Shown here: piece after piece, positions 27,761-38,053 of the stretch
How positions within the stretch are numbered: the stretch's first letter is position 1
Layout: every line of letters starts with the position of its first letter
Assembly (NCBI GenBank): GCA_966250335.1
Contig: CBINGZ010000028.1
Span: 10,660 to 74,659, forward strand
DNA from: OLB7 sp966250335
GTDB taxonomy: Bacteria; Bacteroidota; Ignavibacteria; OLB7
DNA: 64,000 bases
Reading direction: 5' to 3'
Made by a program: the position numbers and the translations under genes
The notes under the pieces: model-generated
Database searches by the model: none
What the model was told of the DNA's origin: nothing
The model's input: the letters and a program-made list of their open reading frames with translations, nothing else

Positions 27761-27968
27761 TATCCCGATTTCATGCGCCGATGAGAGCGCATTCTGCTCT
27801 CTTCACCCCCTCGTAACGCCCTTCTTCATGCAGAGTGTATCACGCTGTACCGCGCGGTCAGTTCAGGGTCGGGATCGATATCCGTAATGCCGAGAGAGTC
27901 ATGGGAGATTCCATGCAGCCCGGTATCGGTCCCTTTCATATCTATTTCAGATGTTCAGGAGATCGACC

Positions 27969-29600
27969 ATGAAGACCCCTCTCCGTGTGATCGCGCGCAG
28001 CCTGCCGCTGTTTGTCGCCGCTCTGTTTGTATCGTCCTGCGGTACTGAGAACCGCTACGCTTCCTCTCATTCCCCCTATGCCGCGAAGCAGAGCCCGGTC
28101 GCGAGCAACAATGAACCTGTGCCTGCGCCGACCGACTCGGCCGGCGCCTCCGGAGTTGCCGGCTCCCATTACGATGTTTCAGGCGAAGGCTACAACACCA
28201 TCGTCGAGAACCCGTTCACGCAGGCGGAGACCACTCCTCTCTCCACATTCTCGATCGACGTCGACCGCGCTTCGTACAGCAACGTCCGCCGCTTCCTGGA
28301 GGACGACATGCTCCCGCCGGCCGGGGCGGTGCGGGTGGAGGAGATGATCAACTACTTCTCCTACGATTATCCGAAGCCGACATCGGACGTTCCCTTCACC
28401 GTCGCGACCGAGATCGCCCGGTGTCCCTGGAACTCGGAGCATCAACTGCTGCTGGTCGGAGTTCAGGGGAAGGAGATCGAGACGAAGCTGATGCCTCCCA
28501 GCAACCTTGTCTTCCTTGTCGATGTCTCGGGCTCGATGGATGAGCCGGACAAGCTCCCTCTTGTCAAGGAGTCGCTCCGGATGCTGGTGGGAACGTTACG
28601 TGATGTGGATCGTGTTGCGATTGTCGTCTACGCCGGGGCCGCCGGCCTGGCCCTCCCCTCAACATCGGGAGCCGACAGAGATGAGATCGAGGATGCCATC
28701 GACGATCTGGAGGCGGGGGGATCGACCGCCGGGGGAGAGGGGATAGAACTCGCCTACGCGATCGCCCGACAGAACTTCATGAAGTTCGGCAACAACCGCG
28801 TGATCCTTGCCTCGGATGGAGATTTCAACGTGGGGATCAGCGATCCGGCGGGGCTCGTGAAACTGATCGAGGAGCAACGGAACTCCGGTGTCTACCTCAC
28901 GGTGCTCGGGTTCGGGGCGGGGAATCTTCAGGATGGCCGGATGGAGCAGATCGCCGACCACGGCAACGGCCAGTATGCCTATATCGACGGGATGGATGAG
29001 GCGCGGAAGGTCTTCCGCCGCGAGCTGAGCGGAACGCTCCACGCCATTGCCAGGGATGTGAAGATCCAGGTCGAGTTCAATCCCGCCAACGTCCGTTCCT
29101 ACCGGCTGATCGGCTACGAGAACCGGGCGCTGGCCGCGCAGGACTTCACCGACGATAAGAAAGACGCAGGGGAACTCGGCTCCGGTCACTCGGTCACGGC
29201 GCTCTACGAGATCGAGCCGGTCACCGCGCCGTTGCAGAGATCGACAGGAGGGACGCAGCTCCGGTATCAGGCCCCGGCTCCGACACCCGGCGCGATACAT
29301 GCGGGGGAGCTGGTGCTGGTGAAGCTCCGCTACAAGCTTCCGAGCCGGGAGACGAGCCAGGAGATCAGGGGGGTCGTCCCCGTTCCGGGTTCGCTCGATC
29401 AGGCCACCGGAAATATCGCACTCGCCGCGTCGGTCGCCGAGTTCGGGATGATGCTGCGGCGCTCCGAGCACAGGGGGAACGGCTCGTTCGATCAGGCGCT
29501 GGCGCTGGCGGAGCAGGCCGACAGGGATGAGAGCAGGGAGGAGACGCGCGAGCTGATCGAGCTTATCCGCGCCGCCCGGAGGCTCTCCATCGGAACCTGA
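27969..29600 (+). CDS. VWA-domain lipoprotein (YfbK-like)
   Basis: This 543-aa lipoprotein (lipobox VSSC) has the YfbK arrangement. A conserved N-terminal segment (PLSTFSIDVDRASYSNVRRF, PPAGAVRVEEMINYF) is followed by a von Willebrand A domain whose MIDAS motif FLVDVSGSM lies near residue 180. The C-terminal DUF3520-type region runs from about 380. VWA domains bind divalent metal and mediate protein-protein contacts. The ATG follows AGGAGA with good spacing. The specific partner is unknown. Confidence 0.9.
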   Translation: MKTPLRVIARSLPLFVAALFVSSCGTENRYASSHSPYAAKQSPVASNNEPVPAPTDSAGASGVAGSHYDVSGEGYNTIVENPFTQAETTPLSTFSIDVDRASYSNVRRFLEDDMLPPAGAVRVEEMINYFSYDYPKPTSDVPFTVATEIARCPWNSEHQLLLVGVQGKEIETKLMPPSNLVFLVDVSGSMDEPDKLPLVKESLRMLVGTLRDVDRVAIVVYAGAAGLALPSTSGADRDEIEDAIDDLEAGGSTAGGEGIELAYAIARQNFMKFGNNRVILASDGDFNVGISDPAGLVKLIEEQRNSGVYLTVLGFGAGNLQDGRMEQIADHGNGQYAYIDGMDEARKVFRRELSGTLHAIARDVKIQVEFNPANVRSYRLIGYENRALAAQDFTDDKKDAGELGSGHSVTALYEIEPVTAPLQRSTGGTQLRYQAPAPTPGAIHAGELVLVKLRYKLPSRETSQEIRGVVPVPGSLDQATGNIALAASVAEFGMMLRRSEHRGNGSFDQALALAEQADRDESREETRELIELIRAARRLSIGT

Positions 29601-29637
29601 CGGCAGATCATCAAATCATGACACAGGGTGCTTCCTC

Positions 29638-29690
29638 GACACCCTTCCGCGAACCGGCCGCCGGGCGTTCGCGGAAGGGTGTCCGATTTT
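29638..29690 (+). terminator. Long perfect hairpin terminator
   Basis: GACACCCTTCCGCGAAC (29638-29654) pairs perfectly with 29667-29683, giving a 17-bp stem. The 12-base GC-rich loop can itself fold, and CGATTTT follows. It separates the VWA gene from the acyl-CoA ligase gene. Confidence 0.88.
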
Positions 29691-29722
29691 GTGCCCGCGG
29701 CCGGCGGTGCTAACTTCGCCGC

Positions 29723-31291
29723 ATGACCATCTGGAATATCTTCCGTCGCGCCGTCGAACTCCATCCCTCCGGAACCGCCGTCACGGAGGGTGTGCGACGG
29801 CTCACGTACGCCGATCTGGAGCCGAGAGTCGGCGCCGTGGCGCGGTTCATGGCGGAGCGGCTGGAACCGGGCGACAGGGTCGCGGTTCTGGACGTCAACT
29901 CGCTCGAATATCTCGAACTCTATTTCGCGGCGGCGGGGGCGCGGGTCGTTCTCACCCCCCTCAACACCCGTCTTTCCGTCGACGAACTCGGTGCGATACT
30001 TGTCGACTCGGGGGCCCGTCTCCTCGTGGCCTCGACCCGGTTCGCCGCGACCGTCGAGAAGCTCTGCGCCGTCGTCCCGCCGGAAGGGGTCGTCTGGATC
30101 GGCGACGAACCCGCGGCCGTCACGGTTCCGACATGGTCGTACGACGATCTAGTTGCCTCCCCGATCCCCTTCCTTCCCGTTCATGAACCTGGGCCCGACG
30201 ATCTGGCGCATCTCTATTACACGAGCGGCACCACCGGGCGCTCAAAGGGGGTGATGCTGACGCATCGTAATGTGGCGGCGCACGCCATGGGGGCGGCGCT
30301 GGAGCTTCGGCTGGACTCGACCGACGTCTGGGGACACTTCGCTCCGATGTTTCATCTGGCCGACGCCTGGGCGGTCTTCGGGATCACGCTGGTCGGCGGC
30401 CGCCATCTGATCTCTCCGAGCTTCGAGGCCGGGGGAGCGCTCAGGATGATCGAAAAGGATCGTATCACGATCACCAATCTCATCCCCACGATGCTCAACC
30501 TGATGGTGAAGCATCCGGGCGCGGCGGAGCTCGATTTCAGCAGCCTCCGGCTCATCCTGAGCGGCGGCGCGCCGATCGCTCCGCAGGTGGTCGAGGCGAT
30601 CGTTGATCTCTTCGGGTGCGAGTATGTGCAGACGTACGGGATGACGGAGACGAGCCCCTATCTCACCTTGAGCGTTGTCAAGGATCATCTCCGCGCGCTC
30701 CCCCGATCGGAACAGATGCGATATATCGCGAAGACCGGGCGTCCATTCGTCACGGTCCGGCTGAAGGTCGTGGATGAGAAGGGGACCCCCGTGCCCGCGG
30801 ACGGGGAGACGATCGGCGAGATTCTGGCGCGCGGCGAGACCGTCACGCCTGGCTACTGGCAGAGACCTGAGGAGACGGCCGCCGCCTTCACCGAAGGGTG
30901 GCTTCGGACGGGGGATCTTGCGACGCTCGACTCCGAGGGGTATCTGAACATCGTCGACAGGAAGAAGGATATGATCATCACCGGCGGGGAGAACGTCTAC
31001 TCCACCGAGGTCGAGAATATCCTGTATGATCATGCTGCGATACTTGAGGCCGCCGTCTTCGGTCTGCCGGACGAGGTCTACGGCGAGACCGTGAACGCGG
31101 CCGTGGTGATGAAGGCGGGGGAGATCGCCACGGCCGCCGATCTGATCCGGTTCTGCCGCGAGAGGATCGCATCGTACAAGGCCCCGCGCTCGATACGGTT
31201 CGTGGACGAGCTGCCGCGGACCGGCTCCGGCAAGATCTCCAAGCTGATGCTCCGGGCCCTCTTCTCTCAACAGGAGTCACCTCTCTCATGA
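29723..31291 (+). CDS. Acyl-CoA synthetase (AMP-binding ligase)
   Basis: This 522-aa adenylate-forming enzyme has the P-loop-like YYTSGTTGRSKGV (about residues 165-180), the YGMTETSP motif near 315, the TGD hinge (WLRTGDL near 395) and the catalytic lysine in PRTGSGKISK near 505. These are the core motifs of medium- or long-chain acyl-CoA ligases that form acyl-AMP and then acyl-CoA. The exact chain specificity cannot be read. Its stop overlaps the PIG-L gene by 4 bp. Confidence 0.9.
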   Translation: MTIWNIFRRAVELHPSGTAVTEGVRRLTYADLEPRVGAVARFMAERLEPGDRVAVLDVNSLEYLELYFAAAGARVVLTPLNTRLSVDELGAILVDSGARLLVASTRFAATVEKLCAVVPPEGVVWIGDEPAAVTVPTWSYDDLVASPIPFLPVHEPGPDDLAHLYYTSGTTGRSKGVMLTHRNVAAHAMGAALELRLDSTDVWGHFAPMFHLADAWAVFGITLVGGRHLISPSFEAGGALRMIEKDRITITNLIPTMLNLMVKHPGAAELDFSSLRLILSGGAPIAPQVVEAIVDLFGCEYVQTYGMTETSPYLTLSVVKDHLRALPRSEQMRYIAKTGRPFVTVRLKVVDEKGTPVPADGETIGEILARGETVTPGYWQRPEETAAAFTEGWLRTGDLATLDSEGYLNIVDRKKDMIITGGENVYSTEVENILYDHAAILEAAVFGLPDEVYGETVNAAVVMKAGEIATAADLIRFCRERIASYKAPRSIRFVDELPRTGSGKISKLMLRALFSQQESPLS

Positions 31292-32244
31292 CACGATATT
31301 CCATTCGCATCGCGATCGTTGCGGCGGTTCTGGCGACCCTCCCGATCTGCGCCGGCTCCCTGCGCGCGCAGGCCGATACGGCGCATGCCGGGAACGGCGC
31401 CTCCGACACCACGCTGAACGTCCTGATCGTGACGGCCCATCCGGACGATGAGACGGCGTTCGCCGGGGCGGTCTACAACATCACCCATCATCTCGGCGGC
31501 AATGTCGATCTGGCGCTCGTCACCAACGGCGAGGGGGGCTACAAATACTCCACGTTCGCCGAGGAATACTACGGGCTGGCGCTGACCGACGAGGCGGTGG
31601 GACGTGAACATCTTCCCACGATACGGAAGCGGGAACTGATGGCCGGCGGCAGGATCATCGGCATCCGCAACTACTTCTTCATGGACCAGCAGGACAACCG
31701 CTACATGCTCGATGCGGCCGAGGTTCTGAACGGCATCTGGAACGTTCCGCTCATCTCCGAACGGCTGAACGATATCCTGACGAAGGGGTCCTACGACTAC
31801 GTCTTCGTCCACCTGCCGACCGAGGGGACGCACGGGCACCACAAGGCCGCCACGATTCTCGCGCTCCGGGCCGTCCAGCGGCTGACGACCGTCAGAAAGC
31901 CGATCGTTCTTGCGGCGACCGGGTCGTCGAAGGGGGATACGACCCTCCAGGCCTTCAGCGGTCTTGCGGCGTACCCGGAGACGGCCGTGTCGCGCGGAAG
32001 CTCCTCCTTCCGTTTCGATCGCACCCGCAAACTCGGGTTCAAGAACGCCCTGGACTACAAGATCGTCGTGAACTGGCTGATCGCCGAACACAAGTCGCAG
32101 GGGGTGATGCAGACCCTGATGAATCAGGGGGACTACGAGGACTACTGGTTCTTCGACCTGAACGACCCGGCCGGTATGACGGCGACCGCCGCTCTCTTCC
32201 AGGCGCTGGGGAACGTCACATATCCCGTCAGGGAATACAAGTAA
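31288..32244 (+). CDS. Secreted PIG-L family deacetylase
   Basis: This 318-aa protein has a signal peptide (cleavage near LRAQA), the zinc/catalytic motif AHPDDE near residue 50 and the second His motif THGHHKA near 180. PIG-L/LmbE enzymes remove N-acetyl groups from GlcNAc-linked substrates. Translational coupling (ATGA) to the acyl-CoA ligase gene suggests a joint role in modifying a glycolipid or other envelope component (inference). Confidence 0.9.
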   Translation: MTRYSIRIAIVAAVLATLPICAGSLRAQADTAHAGNGASDTTLNVLIVTAHPDDETAFAGAVYNITHHLGGNVDLALVTNGEGGYKYSTFAEEYYGLALTDEAVGREHLPTIRKRELMAGGRIIGIRNYFFMDQQDNRYMLDAAEVLNGIWNVPLISERLNDILTKGSYDYVFVHLPTEGTHGHHKAATILALRAVQRLTTVRKPIVLAATGSSKGDTTLQAFSGLAAYPETAVSRGSSSFRFDRTRKLGFKNALDYKIVVNWLIAEHKSQGVMQTLMNQGDYEDYWFFDLNDPAGMTATAALFQALGNVTYPVREYK

Positions 32245-32256
32245 AGGATAAGGGAG

Positions 32257-33582
<1,326 letters not shown>

Positions 33583-33630
33583 GGAGCCTCGTCCGTTCTT
33601 CGTGGAGTTCATATCCTTCCAGGCTCGACT

Positions 33631-35727
33631 ATGACGCTCAATCCCATCGTGTCGGTTCTGTCGGCGGCCGCACTGGTTGCGGGGGCGGGAATCGTCCGTG
33701 CGCAGGGGGAGCCGGATACGACACGGATATATCGCGTTCCGGAGATTCTCGTGAAGGATCTGCGCTCTCCCGGTCCCGACGATTCGGTCGCCTCTTCCGT
33801 ATCGCATATCGATGTGGGAGCCGAAGCCGTGGGGAACACGGGCCTGGGGCTGGCCGATGTGCTGGAAGGGGTGCCGGGACTCCAGGTCGACAACCGCTAC
33901 AATTTCGCCCTGGGAGAGAGGATCTCCATGCGCGGGTTCGGCGCGCGAGCGCAGTTCGGCGTCCGCGGGGTAAGGGTCATCGCCGACGGAATCTCCGCCA
34001 CCTTCGCCGACGGACAGAACGGACTCGAATTCATAGATCCCTCCACGATAGAATCGGCCGAGGTGCTGCGCGGTCCCGCCTCGTCCCTCTACGGCAACGC
34101 GTCGGGAGGGGTGATCCTGCTTCGGACCTTCGCCCCCTCCGCCGGCCCCTTCGCCCAGCGGTTCCGGGCGCTGGCCGGCGACAACGGACTGCTGCGACTC
34201 GAAAGCGGAAGCAGCGGCACGATCGGAGATATATCGTACCAGCTCAGAGGTTCGCAGCTCGACTACGACGGCTACCGTCCCCATGCCTCGGCGCGCAACA
34301 GGAACGTCCAGGCGCAACTGGGACGCCGCTTCGACGGCGGCGAGCTGAACGTGCGTGGCGGCTATCTCGATTTCACGGCAGAGAACCCCGGCGCCCTCTC
34401 CCGCGCCATGCTCGAGGCCAGCAGGTTCCAGGCCGTGGCCGGAAATGTCCGCCAGAAGACGGGGAAGAGCGGAAGCCAGGGAGACCTGGGGGCGACGCTC
34501 CGTCTGGCTGAAGATTCCACGCTGGTCGAGGTGACCGGGGAGATGCATCTTCGCGAGATCGAGAACCCCATTCCCGGCAGGATTATCGATCTCTCCAGAA
34601 CCGCGGCCGCGCTGCGGGGCGTCGTTCACTCTGCCGTATCGCTTTTCGATGCTCCGCTCATGTGGTCCGCGGGCTTCGATCTGGACGCGCAGTTCGACGA
34701 CCGCCGCAACTCCCTCAATCTGGACGGAGAGCGGGGAGAAGTGACCTTGAACCAGAAGGAGCGGGTGATCGGCGCCGGAGCGTTCCTCACGGGCGCGGTC
34801 TCGCCGATCGCCGGCGTGCGGGCAATGGGGGGAATCCGCTACGACGGGACCGCCTTCCGCGCCGACGACAGACTCGTGACCCCGGCCGACCCCGACGATT
34901 CGGGCGACCGGCGGATGGCGTCGTGGAGCCCGTCGTTCGGCCTCCTCTGGACCCCCGACAGCTCCGTGGCCCTCTTCGGCAACGTCTCCACCGCCTTCGA
35001 GACCCCGACGACCTCGGAGCTGGCGAACAGGCCGAGCGGCGCCGGCGGGTTCAACCCCGAACTGGAGCCGCAGCGGGCGCTCTCGTTCGAGATCGGTGGA
35101 CGCGGCGAACTCTTCGATGAGCTCGGCTGGTCGCTGGCGCTCTACACCGCCCGGATCAGGAACGAGCTTGTATCGTTTCAGGTGCCCGGTTCTCCGGGAC
35201 GCGATTTCTATCGTAATGCGGCATCAAGCTCCCACAACGGAGTCGAGGCCTCCCTCTCGGCCTCGCCGGTCGGCGGCATGAGGTTCTCCCTCTCCTACGC
35301 CTATACCGACGCGCGGTTCGACGAGTACGGGGCGGAGGGGGCCGATTTCTCCGGCAACCGTCTCCCGGGCGTCTCTCCCCAGAGAGTGAGCGGGCGGTTG
35401 TCGTACCTGGCAGCCTTCGGACTCTTTGGAAGTCTGAGCGGCAGGTACGTTTCCGAGACGACGGTCGACGACGCGAACTCCGAGAGCTCCCCCGGCTACA
35501 CGGTGCTCGATCTCCGGCTCATCTGGCAGGAGGGGATCGAGATCCCGGTCGGCGGCGACTGGAGGATAAGAATGGTCCCCTTCGCCGGCGTCGACAATCT
35601 TCTCGATACCGACTACAACACGGCGATCACGATCAACGCCTTCGGCGGGCGGTACTACGAACCGGGACCGGAACGATCGATCCACGGCGGCGTGGAGCTC
35701 TCGCTGGCCGAGGCCGCCGGACAGTAA
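33631..35727 (+). CDS. TonB-dependent outer-membrane receptor
   Basis: This 698-aa protein has a signal peptide (about residues 1-24) and a plug domain at about 30-170 with SMRGFGARAQFGVRGVRV and EVLRGPASSLYGNASGG. The C-terminal barrel has aromatic strands and ends in RSIHGGVELSL. No N-terminal carboxypeptidase-like domain is present, so it is not a SusC-type receptor. The iron-transport architecture is typical, but the substrate is unknown. The gene follows the channel gene by 48 bp. Confidence 0.93.
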   Translation: MTLNPIVSVLSAAALVAGAGIVRAQGEPDTTRIYRVPEILVKDLRSPGPDDSVASSVSHIDVGAEAVGNTGLGLADVLEGVPGLQVDNRYNFALGERISMRGFGARAQFGVRGVRVIADGISATFADGQNGLEFIDPSTIESAEVLRGPASSLYGNASGGVILLRTFAPSAGPFAQRFRALAGDNGLLRLESGSSGTIGDISYQLRGSQLDYDGYRPHASARNRNVQAQLGRRFDGGELNVRGGYLDFTAENPGALSRAMLEASRFQAVAGNVRQKTGKSGSQGDLGATLRLAEDSTLVEVTGEMHLREIENPIPGRIIDLSRTAAALRGVVHSAVSLFDAPLMWSAGFDLDAQFDDRRNSLNLDGERGEVTLNQKERVIGAGAFLTGAVSPIAGVRAMGGIRYDGTAFRADDRLVTPADPDDSGDRRMASWSPSFGLLWTPDSSVALFGNVSTAFETPTTSELANRPSGAGGFNPELEPQRALSFEIGGRGELFDELGWSLALYTARIRNELVSFQVPGSPGRDFYRNAASSSHNGVEASLSASPVGGMRFSLSYAYTDARFDEYGAEGADFSGNRLPGVSPQRVSGRLSYLAAFGLFGSLSGRYVSETTVDDANSESSPGYTVLDLRLIWQEGIEIPVGGDWRIRMVPFAGVDNLLDTDYNTAITINAFGGRYYEPGPERSIHGGVELSLAEAAGQ

Positions 35728-35800
35728 CCGGCAGAATCATATCGCAATCATACAGCAGTCGAAACAAGGTTCAGACGATACATCTTTTCGGAGAACAGCG

Positions 35801-36820
35801 ATGGAACAGACGATCCGGCCGATGGAACTCGGCGACATCTTCAACAGAACTTTTCAACTGATCGGCAGAACAGCCGTACGGGCGCTCACGATCGGCGTGA
35901 TCGCGCTGGTGCCGGTGGCGATTATCTACGGGTGGGCGCTGCAGCATTCGCTGGAGCATTTCGCTCAGTTCATGCGGGATATCACGCTCCTGGAGGGGCA
36001 GCAGCCTACGTCGGAGCAGATGTGGAACATGCTGAGTCCGATGATGGCCGATTTCCCGTTGATAGCTCTCAGCTCGTTCGCGTTCATGGTCGGAAACGTC
36101 GTTGCGATGATTGCCGTTATATCGGTCGTCAGCGCCGAGATGGTGGGAGAGGAGCTTACGTGGAAGCAGGCGCTGGGCGAAACCGTCAGAGGGAAGATGT
36201 GGCGCGGGCTGGGGGTACAGCTTCTTCAGCTCCTTGTCTATGGGATCATCGGAGCCGTATGCTACGTTCCCTTTATCGTTGTCATGGTAGGGGTGAGCAT
36301 GAACGCGCAGGACGGATCAGGCGTGGCCGTGGTGTTTCTGGCCCTTATGCTTTTCATGATGCTTCTGTTCGGCGCCATCGCCTTCTTCTTCATCCGCTGG
36401 CTCTACACCATGCAGGCGATCGCCTGGGAGGATGCCGGGGTGATAGAGGCATTCAAGCGGAGCTGGGAGCTTGTGAAGGGGAGATGGTGGAGAACCGCGA
36501 TCTTCTATCTGGCGTTGCTCATTGTCTCAACCTTCGCTCTGTCGCTGATCACGACGCCGGTTCAGATCTTCTCCATGTGGGGGTTCTTCGAGGCGATCAT
36601 GGATATGCAGTCGAGCATGGGGGAGCGGCCCGATCCTTCGATCTTCTTCGAGGCATTCTCCCGGATGGGAACGGGGCTCACGATCATCATGGCGTTGAGT
36701 TCGGTGCTCGGCCTGATGATCCATCCCCATTACGTCACCGTCATGTACTTCGACGCCCGCGCCAGAAACGGCGAGTTCGAGGAGGAGAACGACGGGGATT
36801 ATGTGAACTACATGGAGTGA
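35801..36820 (+). CDS. Multi-spanning membrane protein of unknown function
   Basis: This 339-aa protein has about six hydrophobic segments (including VRALTIGVIALVPVAIIYGW, LLVYGIIGAVCYVPFIVVMV and VFLALMLFMMLLFGAIAFFF). It also has the short motif AFKRSWELVKGRWWRT, which is typical of membrane proteins annotated as glycerophosphodiester-phosphodiesterase membrane-domain-like. The C-terminus is acidic and cytoplasmic. GGAG precedes the ATG. The next gene encodes a CPBP protease, and the pairing may be functional, but I cannot name the role. Confidence 0.75.
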   Translation: MEQTIRPMELGDIFNRTFQLIGRTAVRALTIGVIALVPVAIIYGWALQHSLEHFAQFMRDITLLEGQQPTSEQMWNMLSPMMADFPLIALSSFAFMVGNVVAMIAVISVVSAEMVGEELTWKQALGETVRGKMWRGLGVQLLQLLVYGIIGAVCYVPFIVVMVGVSMNAQDGSGVAVVFLALMLFMMLLFGAIAFFFIRWLYTMQAIAWEDAGVIEAFKRSWELVKGRWWRTAIFYLALLIVSTFALSLITTPVQIFSMWGFFEAIMDMQSSMGERPDPSIFFEAFSRMGTGLTIIMALSSVLGLMIHPHYVTVMYFDARARNGEFEEENDGDYVNYME

Positions 36821-36880
36821 TCGGGCCGCCGCCGTTGTTCGGTATCGACGAAGCCGAACATTGATGAATATCGAACCATT

Positions 36881-37945
36881 ATGAATCAACGGAACGACCT
36901 CCTTGATCCGAAAGACGGGCCGGACGAACAGGGGATCTATAACGACGACCCGTTCTATTTCACCGGGACATGGGAGCTGAAGGGACGGAACCCTGTCGCC
37001 GCCGCGTTCTTCGGGATGCTTGGCGTCGGCCTGGTGTACATGGCCGGGCAGCTCGCGCTCATGCTCCCTCCGATGCTCTCCAAACTGGCCGATCGGGCCG
37101 GCGATCTTGCCTCCGACAACCCCGCCGCCGTCGACTCGATGATGGGGGATATGGTCGGGGAGATTCGGATCATTCTGGTGATCTCCCAGTTCCTCTTCAT
37201 GCTCGCGCCGGTGATATGGCTCGTGAAGCGATGGCATACACGGGAGGCGTGGGATTATATCCGATTGAAGAACTTCCGTCCGCTGGAGGTTCTGCTCGCC
37301 GTGCTGATCACCGTGCTGCTGCTGCCGACGAGCAGCTATATCCTGAGCCTGATCACCCGTTCGCTCGACGTCCCCGACAGCATCACAAGGATGGGTGAAG
37401 AGATCTTCACGGCGCATTCCCCCGGCGAGTTCATCTGGCTCGTTTTCGTCGTCGCCGTCACCCCGGCGATCTGCGAGGAGATCCTCTTCCGGGGCTACGT
37501 GCAGCGGACGATGGAGCGGGGGATGGGGAGGAAGGCGATCTTCGTCGCGGGGATCGCCTTCGGGCTCTTCCATTTCAGCCCGTTCGGCCTTGCGGTGCTG
37601 GCGGTCATGGGGATCGTACTGGGATATTTCTATCATCGCAGCCGCAGTCTCTACCCGTCGATGGCGGCTCATTTCACCAACAACTTCCTGGCGACCCTGT
37701 TTCTCTACCAGCAGCCCGTGGTCGAGGGAGTGAACCTTGCGTCGGATGAATCTGTTCCGCTCTCATGGGTCCTGGCGACCTTCCCGGTTGCCGTGGCGCT
37801 CCTCTTCCTCTATCGCAGAATCACGCGCGATCGGAATCTCATGGAGCCGGCCGGACCGCCGGAGGAACCGTTCGTCGCACCGCACGACCCCGATGCGCCG
37901 ATGATCCCGAAACGGCAGGGACCCGGTGAAAGCCTATTCCCGTGA
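36881..37945 (+). CDS. CPBP-family intramembrane metalloprotease
   Basis: This 354-aa membrane protein has the CPBP (Abi/Rce1-like) motifs: CEEILFRGYVQ (glutamate pair near residue 202), FGLFHFSP (His near 229) and the C-terminal MAAHFTNNF (His near 265). Members cleave or process prenylated or peptide substrates, and some protect against bacteriocins. The cytosolic tail is proline-rich. Its last five bases overlap the tRNA-like element on the opposite strand. Confidence 0.88.
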   Translation: MNQRNDLLDPKDGPDEQGIYNDDPFYFTGTWELKGRNPVAAAFFGMLGVGLVYMAGQLALMLPPMLSKLADRAGDLASDNPAAVDSMMGDMVGEIRIILVISQFLFMLAPVIWLVKRWHTREAWDYIRLKNFRPLEVLLAVLITVLLLPTSSYILSLITRSLDVPDSITRMGEEIFTAHSPGEFIWLVFVVAVTPAICEEILFRGYVQRTMERGMGRKAIFVAGIAFGLFHFSPFGLAVLAVMGIVLGYFYHRSRSLYPSMAAHFTNNFLATLFLYQQPVVEGVNLASDESVPLSWVLATFPVAVALLFLYRRITRDRNLMEPAGPPEEPFVAPHDPDAPMIPKRQGPGESLFP

Positions 37946-38015
37946 GTGCTCCCTGCCGGACTCGAACCTGCGACCCACTGATGAAAAGTCGGATGCCGTA
38001 GGCGAGGAACTCACG
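37941..38015 (-). other. Degenerate tRNA-like (tRNA-Lys-like) element
   Basis: The minus strand carries a segment resembling the 3' half of tRNA-Lys: an anticodon-arm-like GACTTTTCATC, a variable-region GGGTCGCAGG and the T-loop GGTTCGAGTCC. The D-arm consensus is lost, the canonical acceptor stem does not pair, and no CCA is encoded. A 7-bp end pairing (CGTGAGT / ACTCACG) plus further inner pairs still gives a long imperfect hairpin. It could be a pseudo-tRNA, an old attachment-site remnant or another structured RNA. It is unlikely to be a normal tRNA. Confidence 0.4.
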
Positions 38016-38053
38016 CGGCGTGATACTGACGAACATCTTGACAGGAAGCAGAT

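Noticed and set aside
37941..38015. Selenocysteine (TCA anticodon) tRNA reading of the tRNA-like element
   Set aside because: A TCA triplet can be placed in a loop, but the long variable arm, extended acceptor and length of tRNA-Sec are absent, and the nearby molybdoenzyme uses no in-frame TGA.
37839..38036. Short minus-strand frame through the tRNA-like element
   Set aside because: The peptide is what one gets by translating a tRNA 3' half; it is not a protein gene.
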